DNA from: Bacteroidota bacterium
GTDB taxonomy: Bacteria > Bacteroidota > Bacteroidia > Bacteroidales > JAGNHN01
Length of the DNA: 64,000 bases
NCBI GenBank assembly: GCA_022710185.1
Contig: JAKLHK010000004.1
Location: 67,669-131,668 of the forward strand
Direction of reading: 5' to 3'
Positions 53,439 through 62,885 of this stretch are shown piece after piece. The position numbers and the translations under genes are program-made. The first letter of the stretch is position 1. Every line of letters starts with the position of its first letter. A model generated the notes under the pieces. It was not told where the DNA came from, ran no database searches, and saw only the letters and a list, made by a program, of their open reading frames with translations.

Positions 53439-54275
53439 ATGGGAATAAAAAGGACCATAAAAGTGGAAGCCGGCCGCTGGCCACTGCTGGCCGGGCTGCG
53501 GGAGATCGCGGAATACCGTGACCTGCTGTGGGTCCTGGCCTACCGCGATTACCGGGTGCGATATGCCCAAACCTACCTGGGCTTCGCCTGGGCCCTGTTG
53601 CAGCCCCTGGCCATGCTGGTGGTGTTCATCCTCGTCTTCAGCAAAGCCGCCGGAATCGCCACAGGAAGCATCCCCTATCCCTTGTATGCCATGGCCGGCA
53701 TGACGGCCTGGAGCTATTTCGCCTTTGTACTGGGCCAGTCCGGCAATTCCATCATCAGCGCCCAGGGTATGATACAGAAAATCTATTTCCCCCGGCTCAT
53801 CATCCCCCTTTCCAAGGCCATCGTGGGCCTGGTTGACTTCGCCATCTCCCTGCTGCTCATCCTGGCCATGATGCTGTGGTATGGCTTCCCGTTCTCCGCC
53901 AATCTGTGGGCATTCCCCTTTTTCCTCCTTGTCACCCTGATCTCTTCCCTGGGCATGGGCATCTGGATGAGCGCGCTTACGATACGCTACCGTGACCTGC
54001 AGCATGTCATCCCATTCATGGTGCAGTTCGGGCTCTTCCTCACCCCGGCCGCATACCCCGCAGAGATGGTGGTATCCCGGTTGCCGGAATGGGGCGTAGT
54101 GCTGTATTACCTGAATCCCATGGCCGGGGCGGTGGAAGGCTTCCGCTGGTCGTTGCTGGGTGGAGCCCCTCCGGCAAGCTATGCCTGGATCTCTTATCTG
54201 ACGATGGGTTTCGTATTTGTGGCCGGGCTTTATTGGTTCCGGCGTATGGAAAGGACTATGGCAGACATCGTATGA
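53439..54275 (+). CDS. wzm: ABC-2-type polysaccharide exporter permease (Wzm-like)
   Basis: A 278-residue permease with six predicted transmembrane helices and the signature YRVRYAQTYLGFAWALLQPL. It pairs with the downstream ATPase (4-bp ATGA overlap), and with it would move lipid-linked O-antigen or similar chains to the periplasm. Spacing to the FemAB-like gene is 13 bp. Confidence 0.93.
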   Translation: MGIKRTIKVEAGRWPLLAGLREIAEYRDLLWVLAYRDYRVRYAQTYLGFAWALLQPLAMLVVFILVFSKAAGIATGSIPYPLYAMAGMTAWSYFAFVLGQSGNSIISAQGMIQKIYFPRLIIPLSKAIVGLVDFAISLLLILAMMLWYGFPFSANLWAFPFFLLVTLISSLGMGIWMSALTIRYRDLQHVIPFMVQFGLFLTPAAYPAEMVVSRLPEWGVVLYYLNPMAGAVEGFRWSLLGGAPPASYAWISYLTMGFVFVAGLYWFRRMERTMADIV

Positions 54276-55492
54276 AACAGGACAGCGCAATACAGGTCTG
54301 GGGGCTCAGCAAGAGTTACAGGATAGGCCACCGTAAGGAGAGGACCCTGGGGGGCAGCCTGGCTGGCGGATTGCGGAAGCTGCTGTCCACGGATCGTGAA
54401 TACGAGCTGTTCTGGGCGCTGAGCGATATAGACCTGGAGGTGTCCCGCGGTCAGGTATTGGGCATCATCGGGAGGAACGGGGCAGGGAAGACGACGCTGC
54501 TCAAGCTCCTCTCGCGCATTACCTATCCCACCCGGGGCCATTTCAGCATACATGGAAGGGTGGCCTCACTACTGGAGGTAGGAACGGGCTTCCATCCGGA
54601 GCTTTCCGGCCGGGAAAACATCTTCCTGAACGGCACCATCCTGGGTATGAGCCGGGCGGAGATCCGCCGAAAGTTCGACGAGATCGTGGATTTCAGCGGG
54701 GTTGAACAATTCCTGGACACCCCGGTGAAACGATACAGCAGCGGGATGTATGTCCGTCTCGCCTTTGCCGTGGCGGCCCATCTGGAGCCCGAGGTGCTGA
54801 TCGTGGACGAGGTGCTGGCCGTGGGCGATGCCGCTTTCCAGCGCAAATGTCTCGGAAAGATGGGCGAAGTGGCGCGCATGGGCCGTACCGTACTCTTCGT
54901 TAGCCACAACATGGGTGCCGTGGCCCAGCTTTGTGAACGGGTGGTGTTGCTGGAGGCGGGACGTATTGTCGCCGATGGGGCTACTGAAGAGGCCATCTCG
55001 CGCTACCTCAGCCTCAGCGAAATCCCGGGCAACGGATACATCCACCGACATGGCAACCGTAAGGTGGAATTCCTCTCCTGGGAGCTCTCGCATCCTGAAC
55101 TCGGCCCCCTGACGGAGTTCCGCATGGGCGACGACCTCCTGATCTGCATGAGGATACGTTTCAATGAGAAGGTGGATGACCTGGACCTCGGGCTCAGCCT
55201 CCGGAATGCCTCCGGTGAGCGCATCACCCATCTGCTGAACCATGACGAAGGGCTCAGGCTCTCAGGAATGCCGGGAGATGAGGTCCTGGTAAAAGTGCAG
55301 CTCCCGGAGGTTTTCCTGGCACCGGGCCGTTATGCCTGGTCCGCAGGCCTGGAGAAGTTTGCCGAGGACTTCGACGTGATTGAAGACGCCCTGGGGTTCA
55401 GCATGGTACAGGGAGGCCGGCCTTCGCGTACCACCATATACCCAGGAAATGTAAGGGTGTACCTGCCAGGTCGATGGAGGGCCGAACGATGA
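54272..55492 (+). CDS. wzt: ABC polysaccharide exporter ATPase with C-terminal Wzt-type carbohydrate domain
   Basis: A 406-residue ATPase. Walker A GRNGAGKTT (67-75), signature YSSGMYVRLAFAVAA and Walker B VLIVDEVLAVGD are complete. After residue 250 a beta-sandwich of about 150 residues follows, matching the Wzt C-terminal domain that recognises the modified end of the chain to be exported. This implies the glycan has a capped or modified non-reducing end. It starts at 54272 by overlap with wzm. Confidence 0.93.
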   Translation: MKQDSAIQVWGLSKSYRIGHRKERTLGGSLAGGLRKLLSTDREYELFWALSDIDLEVSRGQVLGIIGRNGAGKTTLLKLLSRITYPTRGHFSIHGRVASLLEVGTGFHPELSGRENIFLNGTILGMSRAEIRRKFDEIVDFSGVEQFLDTPVKRYSSGMYVRLAFAVAAHLEPEVLIVDEVLAVGDAAFQRKCLGKMGEVARMGRTVLFVSHNMGAVAQLCERVVLLEAGRIVADGATEEAISRYLSLSEIPGNGYIHRHGNRKVEFLSWELSHPELGPLTEFRMGDDLLICMRIRFNEKVDDLDLGLSLRNASGERITHLLNHDEGLRLSGMPGDEVLVKVQLPEVFLAPGRYAWSAGLEKFAEDFDVIEDALGFSMVQGGRPSRTTIYPGNVRVYLPGRWRAER

Positions 55493-56481
55493 CTGCGCAA
55501 GGCAAGGCAATGACGCTGGGCGCCAACCTCAGCGTAAAGAACGAGGAACAACGCATCCTCAGGCAGCACCTTGAGAACCTGCGCCAGTTCTGCGATGAAA
55601 TCGTGGTTACCGTGGATGAAGCTTCGTCTGACCACAGCCTGGAGATCTGCCGCGAATATACCGACAAGGTTTTCCCCATACGTACAGGAGTATACGCCGA
55701 CAACATCAGAAGGGAAGGTTCGGCACGCCTCACCACCGACTGGGAGCTCTGGGTGGATGCCGACCAACTCTTCCCTCCCGCCCTTCAGCAGGAGATCCGG
55801 CAGGCCATGACTACTGGGAAACATCCGGTTTATCACCTGCCCATGGTCAATATGTTCTTCGGTCACTGGTACCTCCGCAAAGAGCACTGGAACTACCAGC
55901 TGCGGCTCTTCCGCCGGAAGGACTTTGCCTTTTCCCGGGACGACCTCCACAACTGGCGGTTCAGCTACGAAGGCCAGGCGGGCTTTATGCGTTATCCCAT
56001 GCTCCACTATGGTATTGCTTCCGTCAGTGAGTTCCTGGGCATACTGAACCGCTATACCGACCTCGACCTGGAAGCATTGAAGCGCAAGGGCTCCGGCGGG
56101 CTCCTCGACCAATCCCTGCCAACCCCCGGGTTGAAAGCCCTGGTGAATGATCCCCTGGAGCGGTTTGACCACATTTTCAATACCTTGGCATACAAGGAAG
56201 AAAGGGAGTTTGGCGCCCTGTACAGCTGGCTGTTCAGCTTCTATACCTTCGTTGAGAAAGCTAAGCTGCTGGAAGCCGAACACAAGGAGAGGAACGCATG
56301 GGAATACGGGCATATTGACATGGATGCTTTGTGCCGGCGCATCGACCGTGAGCTGGAAGGGGAAGACCGTCGCAGGGAGCAAAGGCATTCGGCCCGGAGG
56401 GCCTATGCCCTGAAACGCTGGGTCCGGGGGCTCACCCCGCCCTATGTAGCGGCCCTCATCCGGAAGATGAGCCGGGGATAG
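55489..56481 (+). CDS. GT2-family glycosyltransferase
   Basis: A 330-residue protein with an N-terminal GT-A fold: NLSVKNEEQRILRQHLENL, then VVTVDEASSDHSLEI and ELWVDADQLFP (DxD). The start overlaps the wzt stop (ATGA). A cytoplasmic enzyme that adds a sugar to the chain; donor and acceptor are unknown. Confidence 0.88.
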   Translation: MTAQGKAMTLGANLSVKNEEQRILRQHLENLRQFCDEIVVTVDEASSDHSLEICREYTDKVFPIRTGVYADNIRREGSARLTTDWELWVDADQLFPPALQQEIRQAMTTGKHPVYHLPMVNMFFGHWYLRKEHWNYQLRLFRRKDFAFSRDDLHNWRFSYEGQAGFMRYPMLHYGIASVSEFLGILNRYTDLDLEALKRKGSGGLLDQSLPTPGLKALVNDPLERFDHIFNTLAYKEEREFGALYSWLFSFYTFVEKAKLLEAEHKERNAWEYGHIDMDALCRRIDRELEGEDRRREQRHSARRAYALKRWVRGLTPPYVAALIRKMSRG

Positions 56482-56489
56482 CATTCCTG

Positions 56490-57617
56490 ATGATGAAGGC
56501 CGCCATACTTACCAACGACCTCAACAGTTTTTACAAGCCCCTGGCGGAAGGGCTCGGCCGTATGTTCGCCCGGGCGGGGGTGAAAGCCGGGGTGCGATAT
56601 GACGGGCTCGACCTCCTCGACTTCAGCTACCAACCCAAACCCTACCAGGGGGATCTCCCCCGCTTCTTCAGTGCCAACATCAACCGGCTGCGCAAAAAAG
56701 CCCGCCAGGACGCCTTCTTCCGGTGGCTGAAGGACTTCGATCTTCTGGTGGTGGTGGCCAACAACCCCTACGCTTTCATCCGGGACCGCCTCAGCGGGAT
56801 AGAACGTTTCCGCGCCCTGAGGCCTGAGGTGCCGGTGGTGCAGTACAATTATTCCTACCTCCCGGTGGCCGGCAAGGGAGGACTTTACCGGGAGTATTTC
56901 GTGGACGGGCTGGGCACCCTGGCTTTTGGGCTGGAACGCTACGATCATTACCTGATGGTGACCGCCTCCACTCCCCAGCCCCTGCCCCGGGAGGCGCAGC
57001 CGCTCAGCGTGATCGGCATGGACCTGGATGATGGCAGTCTTTATCCGGCGCAGGAAGGCTTCAGGGTGCTCCTGGACTTCCCGCGTGAAGGCAAGGAAGC
57101 GGAGCGCGAGCTGGTGCTCAGGGTGCTGGCGAAGACCGGTATACCCTATACAACCTTGTCAGGTAACTATTCAATCAAGGATATCCGCGCCATTTACCGC
57201 AACAGCGGGGCCTACTTCGTCTCCTTCCTGGAGTCCTTCGGGTTTCCCATCTGCGAGCTCCAGGCCTGTGGCAGCCTGATCTTCAGTCCTTACCCCAGCT
57301 GGCTGTATTCGCATTCCATCAAGGAGGACATACACCTGCCAGGCCTTGGGCGTTACACGGATAATTTCATCGTCTATGAAAACCGGGAAGATCTGCTGGC
57401 CGCAGCCTTGCTGAAGGCCCGGGATACCTTCGATGCACAGGCCGTCAGGGCCAGGTTCCTTCAGGAACAGGGTGCTTTTTTCAGGGGTGATATGGAAGCG
57501 GTAGATTCCTTCCTGAATGCGGTACGCCAGGGAACCATCCATGGCGGGTCACATCAGGCGCACCGGGCCCTCCACCAGGGCATTGATCCCGAGGACCACT
57601 GTCCTCCGCCCTGGTAG
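56490..57617 (+). CDS. GT4-like glycosyltransferase
   Basis: A 375-residue protein. The N-terminal half has a Rossmann-like start (MMKAAILTNDLNSFYKPLAEGLG). The C-terminal half has FVSFLESFGFPICELQACGSL, the GT-B E-x7-E region that contacts the donor. It lies 8 bp after the GT2 gene. Specificity is unknown. A 146-bp gap follows before the next start. Confidence 0.8.
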   Translation: MMKAAILTNDLNSFYKPLAEGLGRMFARAGVKAGVRYDGLDLLDFSYQPKPYQGDLPRFFSANINRLRKKARQDAFFRWLKDFDLLVVVANNPYAFIRDRLSGIERFRALRPEVPVVQYNYSYLPVAGKGGLYREYFVDGLGTLAFGLERYDHYLMVTASTPQPLPREAQPLSVIGMDLDDGSLYPAQEGFRVLLDFPREGKEAERELVLRVLAKTGIPYTTLSGNYSIKDIRAIYRNSGAYFVSFLESFGFPICELQACGSLIFSPYPSWLYSHSIKEDIHLPGLGRYTDNFIVYENREDLLAAALLKARDTFDAQAVRARFLQEQGAFFRGDMEAVDSFLNAVRQGTIHGGSHQAHRALHQGIDPEDHCPPPW

Positions 57618-57763
57618 GCCAGTCCCTTCACCCGACGCAGCGGGGTCGTATTTTGTTCGTATTTTCGGGTCCTCCGGCTGACGTTCCGGTACAGGGCCAC
57701 CAGGCACCCATGACAGGGGCTCGTGGGTTGTGCCGGCCTTCTCCGGAACCAGAACCTGCACTT

Positions 57764-58729
57764 ATGGCTTCCTCCGCTGCGGACAGTACTCTCCTGGCGA
57801 TCGTGGTGCTGGCCTACCGGCCTGACTTCCTCGACCAAACCCTGGCTTCCCTGGCAGCCCAGGCCCCTGGGGCTTACCGCATCTATCTTTTCGACGATGC
57901 AGGTCCGGAGGCTGTGCATGAGGCCGTTCAACGATGGTCAGATCGCATGGCCCTGCGCTACCACCGTTTCCCGGAGAACTTGGGCCAATACGACCTGGCA
58001 GGCCATTGGGCCCGCTGCATCCGGGCCACTCAGGGCGAGCCCTGGGTGTGGCTCTTTTCTGATGACGACGTCATGCGGCCGGGTAGTGTGGAAGCTTTAC
58101 TGCGAAAGGCGGGCGAAGGCGGTCTGGACGAAGGCTGCGTATACCGCATCCCCATGGAAATGATCGACGCGGAAGGCCATACTGTCACAGGTTCCGGAGC
58201 GTGGCCCCCTCATCTGGACGCCGCCGGGTACCTCCGGCAGCGCCTGGGGTTCCGCTTGCTGAGTTCGGTGAATGAGTTCATCTTCTCCCGGGCTTCCTTC
58301 GATGCTTATGGTTTTCCTTCCTTTCCCCAGGCCTGGTGCGCCGACGACGCTGCCTGGATCCGCTTCGGCCTGCGGGGCGGGCTGGTTACCCTGCAAGGTG
58401 GTGGTGTGGGCTGGCGTAACAGTGGATTCAATATTTCCGCGGATATTCGCCCGAAAAACGGAAAGCTCAGGATCGAAGCCTGTCTCCAATACCTGAACTG
58501 GCTGAAGGAAATGGCCAGGGAGGCGCCGCAGTTGCGGATGCCCCTGGCCCTGCGCATGGCATGGCTGGGCGAACACTGGCTGATGCTGCGTCCCAAAGGC
58601 CACCGCTTTCCCCCGGCCTATGCCTGGGCCCCGATACGCAACAGCCTCAGCATCCCCGGGCTTGTCCTGCTCCTCCGCTGGCTGGCCTTACGGCTGCTCC
58701 GCGAATCACTGATAAGCCTAATGCGATGA
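57764..58729 (+). CDS. GT2-family glycosyltransferase
   Basis: A 322-residue protein starting IVVLAYRPDFLDQTLASLAAQ, with DxD-type LFSDDDVMRPG at about 105-115, and an amphipathic C-terminal helix (LLRWLALRLLRESLISLMR) that suggests membrane attachment. The frame is open further upstream to 57653, but the GT2 fold starts after 57764. The stop overlaps the next start. Confidence 0.85.
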   Translation: MASSAADSTLLAIVVLAYRPDFLDQTLASLAAQAPGAYRIYLFDDAGPEAVHEAVQRWSDRMALRYHRFPENLGQYDLAGHWARCIRATQGEPWVWLFSDDDVMRPGSVEALLRKAGEGGLDEGCVYRIPMEMIDAEGHTVTGSGAWPPHLDAAGYLRQRLGFRLLSSVNEFIFSRASFDAYGFPSFPQAWCADDAAWIRFGLRGGLVTLQGGGVGWRNSGFNISADIRPKNGKLRIEACLQYLNWLKEMAREAPQLRMPLALRMAWLGEHWLMLRPKGHRFPPAYAWAPIRNSLSIPGLVLLLRWLALRLLRESLISLMR

Positions 58730-59763
58730 GGGGCAAGGTGGTATTCATCGGGTTCAGTTACCCCCATCACGGGGAATATTCCGGTTATGACCGCATTGCC
58801 CGGCATGTGGGCTACGACCGGGTGCTGCACACCGACCGCATGCTGTTTTTCCGCTGGTTCCATCGCCTGGCGCAGCGGAGGGGACCCCTGAAAATCGGTC
58901 GTTATACCCTCTGCGATCCGCTGCAGCTGTTCTACCGTTCCTTCCGGGTCTATGCCCGCTGGCGCTGCGCCTTCCTTCGCGACAGCGTGATACACTTCGC
59001 GTATCCTGAAACGGGAGTGGTGTTCCACTCGGTACCCTGGGGAAAAGAGAACGGGTACGTGGCCACCCTGCACCTCCCGGCAGAGGACCTCTACCGCCTG
59101 CATCCCCGCATCCTGGGCAGGATGCAGGGGCTGGACCATGCCATTCTCGTTTCGGAGGATATGTATGAAGGAATATCCGTGGTGCTGCCCGAGGTTCCCA
59201 TGACCTTCATCCCTCATGGGGTTGAGGTCAGCCGTTTCCGTCCTGCTGCAGGCGAACGCGACAATGATATCCTGATGTTGGGCAACTGGCTACGAGACTT
59301 CCCTTTGGCCGCGCAGGTGTTCCGGGCCCTGGATGCGGCAGGCCACGGGCTCAGGGTCACCGCGGTGGCGCTGCCCGAAAACCTCGCCCTGTTGAAGGAC
59401 CTTCCGGGGGTGAGCTGCCGCGAGGGCTTGTCCGACGACCAGTTGTTGGACCTTATGCAGCGCAGCCGAGTGCTCTTTCTCCCCCTGAAACGCCTGACGG
59501 CCAACAATGCCATCCTGGAGGCCGCGGCTTGCGGCTGCCGTGTGGCCCTGGCCCTTCACCGGCCGCTGAACCCCACGGGTTATTTCCCCGGCCTCCTTGA
59601 GACGATCTCTGTAAGACCTGCAGAAGCCGCGGAACAACTGGCTTCCCTGGTGGCCGAGCAGGATGCCAGGGGAAATGAGCTGGCCGCCTATGCCCGGGCC
59701 CATTACGCCTGGGAAACGGTGGCCCGTTCCACCGAACTGATCCTTAAAACCCTTAAGGCATGA
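58726..59763 (+). CDS. GT4-family glycosyltransferase
   Basis: A 345-residue GT-B protein. GFSYPHHGEYSGYDRIARHV is an acceptor-site region, and TFIPHGVEVSRFRPA with NAILEAAACGC the donor-site motifs. It overlaps both the gene before and the gene after by 4 bp (ATGA), showing tight translational coupling. Confidence 0.87.
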   Translation: MRGKVVFIGFSYPHHGEYSGYDRIARHVGYDRVLHTDRMLFFRWFHRLAQRRGPLKIGRYTLCDPLQLFYRSFRVYARWRCAFLRDSVIHFAYPETGVVFHSVPWGKENGYVATLHLPAEDLYRLHPRILGRMQGLDHAILVSEDMYEGISVVLPEVPMTFIPHGVEVSRFRPAAGERDNDILMLGNWLRDFPLAAQVFRALDAAGHGLRVTAVALPENLALLKDLPGVSCREGLSDDQLLDLMQRSRVLFLPLKRLTANNAILEAAACGCRVALALHRPLNPTGYFPGLLETISVRPAEAAEQLASLVAEQDARGNELAAYARAHYAWETVARSTELILKTLKA

Positions 59764-60962
59764 GCAGCATCCGTGGTATTGTTGTTTCCGGTCACCTGGT
59801 CCTTAACGCTTTCGCCCTGGCAATATATTTTGCCATCGTGTGGGCCCTGGGCTGGCCCGGGTCGCTGGACACCACGGTGCTGGCCACCATGGATGCGCGG
59901 AGCTACCTGGCCGCGGGAAATATGCTGAGAGGAATACCAGGGGATTTCACAGCCTATGACCCGCTCCAGTACCGGCCTTTCCTTTTCCCGCTGCTGCTCT
60001 CGCTGTTAACAGGAGGAGGCATGCTCGCTTTCTGGGCCTTTCAGATGGCGGCCTGGATATTTGCCGTGAATGCCACCTGGATCCTCTTGAAGCGCATGGA
60101 AATGCCCCCCCTGCTGGCCATGGGGGGCGCCCTGCTGCTGGCCAGCCACCCCGGCCTCATCAGCCTGAGCCTGCATGGCCTGACCGAGGTGCTCACCACC
60201 GCCCTGGTGGCCGCATTTCTTTTGGTATGGCAGGGAAGGGCGGACAACTCCCGTAAGCTGCTCCTGATGATCGCCCTGGCGGCCATGCTCAGCGTGGTGC
60301 GCCCGGTGTTCGTGCTGCTGTTCCTGCTCTTGCTGCCCATGGTATTCCCCATGGTGCGAAGGCACGGGCTTTCCTTTGCCGGCCTGGCCCTGCTGATGTC
60401 GCTGCCAGTGTTGCTGCAGCTGGGAATGATGGAGGCGCGTTACGATGCCCTGTTCATTTCGCGCATCGGCAGCGGCACCTTCAGGAACCATCTGTTGGCC
60501 CAGGTGGTGATGGATGAAGAAGGGGGGACCCTGGAGCAGGCCCGTCTCAGGACCCGTGACATGGACCGGCCCGGGGCTGCCCGCTACCTGGCTGCCCATC
60601 CGGAGTCCAGTTTGAAAATATATTCCGGGAATGTCAGGGACAACGTATGGAACTACTCTCATGCCATAAACTATCCGGTATATCACAACCGCCTCAGCTG
60701 GCTGAGCCTGCGGTGGAACCAGGCGATGGCCCTGGCTTTGGCCGCGGTGGCGGCACTGATGGCTTTCCGGGTGGCCAGGAAACAGTGGAACAAACTTAGA
60801 GCGATGTGGTTACCCGCCTTCCTCAGCCTCCTGGTGATCGGAAGTTCCGGAATCAGTTTCGGGGAAGGTGACCGCCTGTACATGGGATCCCTGGTCCCCA
60901 ACATCGTGCTCATTACCCTCAGCATTCACGCTATCTTTATCTCATGGAGAACAAGGGGCTGA
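59760..60962 (+). CDS. Polytopic membrane GT-C/GT39-like protein in the glycan cluster
   Basis: A 400-residue protein with about ten transmembrane helices. The first loop (ATMDARSYLAAGNMLRG, then YRPFLFPLLLSLL) has the acidic-plus-aromatic pattern of GT-C enzymes that use lipid-phosphate sugars. It may decorate the exported chain in the periplasm. The start overlaps the gene before by 4 bp. Confidence 0.72.
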   Translation: MSSIRGIVVSGHLVLNAFALAIYFAIVWALGWPGSLDTTVLATMDARSYLAAGNMLRGIPGDFTAYDPLQYRPFLFPLLLSLLTGGGMLAFWAFQMAAWIFAVNATWILLKRMEMPPLLAMGGALLLASHPGLISLSLHGLTEVLTTALVAAFLLVWQGRADNSRKLLLMIALAAMLSVVRPVFVLLFLLLLPMVFPMVRRHGLSFAGLALLMSLPVLLQLGMMEARYDALFISRIGSGTFRNHLLAQVVMDEEGGTLEQARLRTRDMDRPGAARYLAAHPESSLKIYSGNVRDNVWNYSHAINYPVYHNRLSWLSLRWNQAMALALAAVAALMAFRVARKQWNKLRAMWLPAFLSLLVIGSSGISFGEGDRLYMGSLVPNIVLITLSIHAIFISWRTRG

Positions 60963-62152
60963 AGATTGCATGGCTTTGCCACTATTCCCTGGAACATCTC
61001 AGGGGAAAGATCGCCCTGGACCTGAGCGCATATCAGGCCCATCCCGCCACATGGATCCATGAGCTGGCCGCCGCGCTGGAAGAACAAAGCGATGCGGAGC
61101 TGCATATCCTCACCGTTTCTCCTATGATCCCTGTCGATGCCATTTTCAGGTCGGGCAGGCTTAACGTCTATGCCTTTTCGATGGCTTCGGGCAAAGGCGT
61201 AGGCGGACGTTGGGGCAAGCTGCTCCGCCTTCAGGCCAGGCGGGTGCTCCGTATGAAGATCCGCACCCGTCTGCGGCGCATCGCCCCTGACATCATTACC
61301 ATTCACGGCGCTGAGCATACCTTCACCGATGCGGCCCTGGACCTGGGCATACCGGTCCTGCTCTGGGTACAGGGCCTGATGCAGGTGATTTACCGGGATC
61401 AGGCCGACAGGGTGGCTTCCAACCTCATTGCCCATGAGAAGGCCCTGTTCCGGCGCATTCCCCATTTCATCACCGCCCAGCCCCACGTCTGCGACAGCAT
61501 CCTCCAGGAGAACCCTGCCGCCGTCTTTCATGCCCTCTTTTATCCCGTGAACCCGCTCACCTTTACCTTGCCCGATGTACCCTTGCGCTGGGACCTCGCG
61601 TTTTCAGGGACCCTGATCGAGCGTAAAGGAGTGGAAGACCTCATGGAGGCCCTGGCCCTGGTGCGCCGTTCGCGGCCGGAAACCACCCTGTGCCTGGTGG
61701 GGCCCGCCGACAGTGCCACCTATCTGGACCATCTCACCGCCCGCATCGCCGACCTTGGCCTGAGCGGCCATTGCTTCCTGGCCGGGCGCCAGGACGACCA
61801 TGCCAGGGTACTGGAGCTGGTGAAGGCTTCCCGCCTCTTCATCTATCCTTCCCATGCCGATACCGCGCCACTCAGCCTGGCCGAGGCTATGGCCATGGGC
61901 AAGGCTGTGGTGGCCACCGAAGTGGATGGGATCCCTGCGATGGTGAAGGACGGGCAGGACGGCCTGCTGGTCCCTCCCCGGAATCCGGAACGGCTGGCGG
62001 GGGCCATACTGCAGCTGCTTGGGGATGACCGCTTACAGGATGAGCTGGGCCGTAACGCCCGGAATACGGCCCAGGAACGTTTTGAAGCAGGGCGTGTGGC
62101 CCGCGACTATGCCGCGCTATGCCGCGGGCTCAGCGGGGCCAACGGGAAATGA
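60944..62152 (+). CDS. GT4-family glycosyltransferase
   Basis: A 402-residue GT-B protein. The N-terminal half has IAWLCHYSLEHLRGKI, and the C-terminal half has DLAFSGTLIERKGVEDLMEA, then LFIYPSHADTAPLSLAEAMA, with the E-x7-E motif. It overlaps the membrane GT gene by 19 bp. Confidence 0.9.
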   Translation: MENKGLKIAWLCHYSLEHLRGKIALDLSAYQAHPATWIHELAAALEEQSDAELHILTVSPMIPVDAIFRSGRLNVYAFSMASGKGVGGRWGKLLRLQARRVLRMKIRTRLRRIAPDIITIHGAEHTFTDAALDLGIPVLLWVQGLMQVIYRDQADRVASNLIAHEKALFRRIPHFITAQPHVCDSILQENPAAVFHALFYPVNPLTFTLPDVPLRWDLAFSGTLIERKGVEDLMEALALVRRSRPETTLCLVGPADSATYLDHLTARIADLGLSGHCFLAGRQDDHARVLELVKASRLFIYPSHADTAPLSLAEAMAMGKAVVATEVDGIPAMVKDGQDGLLVPPRNPERLAGAILQLLGDDRLQDELGRNARNTAQERFEAGRVARDYAALCRGLSGANGK

Positions 62153-62153
62153 T

Positions 62154-62161
62154 TACCTTTG
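62154..62161 (+). promoter_or_regulatory. -7 promoter box of the nucleotidyltransferase gene
   Basis: TACCTTTG matches TAnnTTTG and lies 29 bp before the ATG at 62190. It suggests a second transcript start inside the glycan cluster. Confidence 0.55.
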
Positions 62162-62189
62162 AGAGCACACTCGTACACGCTCGTAGACC

Positions 62190-62885
62190 ATGAAAGCTGT
62201 GATCCTGGCAGGAGGATTGGGAAACCGCCTGAAGCCTTTTACCGAAGTGATCCCCAAACCCCTGCTCCCCATCGGGGAAAAGGCCATACTTCAGATCCAG
62301 ATCGAACACCTCAAGGCCTATGGCTTTGACGACATCATCCTGGCCACCAACTACAAATCGGAATATATCGCGCAATTCTTCGGCGACGGGAGCAATCTCG
62401 GCGTCCGGCTGCGCATCAGCAAGGAAGAATCGGCCCTGGGTACGGCAGGCCCCCTCAGTCTGTTGAGGGAGGAGCTTACCCAGCCTTTCCTGGTGATGAA
62501 CGGGGATATCCTCAGCTCTGTCGACCTGGGCCGGCTATACCGTTTTGCCCTCGAACAGGACTCCGACCTTACCATCGCCATCAAGAAGGAAATCTTCCCC
62601 TTCCGATTCGGCAACATCTCCTTCGACGGGGACCGGGTGACACGTATCGAAGAGAAACCTGACTTTATAACCTGGATCCTGGCCGGCATTTATGTGATGA
62701 AGCCCTCCATACTGCGGCGCATCCCAGATGGACAGGCCTTTGGTATGGACGAGCTTATCCAGGGCATGCTGGCCGCTGGCGTAGCGGTGAGCAAGTATGA
62801 ATTGAGCGAATACTGGCTCGACATTGGTAAGGTGGACGATTTCGAGAAGGCCCAGGAAGACTATATCCGGCATTTCAATGGATAA
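62190..62885 (+). CDS. Sugar-1-phosphate nucleotidyltransferase
   Basis: A 231-residue RfbA/GlmU-type enzyme. AVILAGGLGNRLKPFTEVIP is the nucleotide site, with PKPLLPIGEKAILQIQIEHL and LVMNGDILS (metal Asp) after it. It makes an NDP-sugar for the chain; base and sugar are not clear. It overlaps the next gene by 8 bp. Confidence 0.9.
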   Translation: MKAVILAGGLGNRLKPFTEVIPKPLLPIGEKAILQIQIEHLKAYGFDDIILATNYKSEYIAQFFGDGSNLGVRLRISKEESALGTAGPLSLLREELTQPFLVMNGDILSSVDLGRLYRFALEQDSDLTIAIKKEIFPFRFGNISFDGDRVTRIEEKPDFITWILAGIYVMKPSILRRIPDGQAFGMDELIQGMLAAGVAVSKYELSEYWLDIGKVDDFEKAQEDYIRHFNG

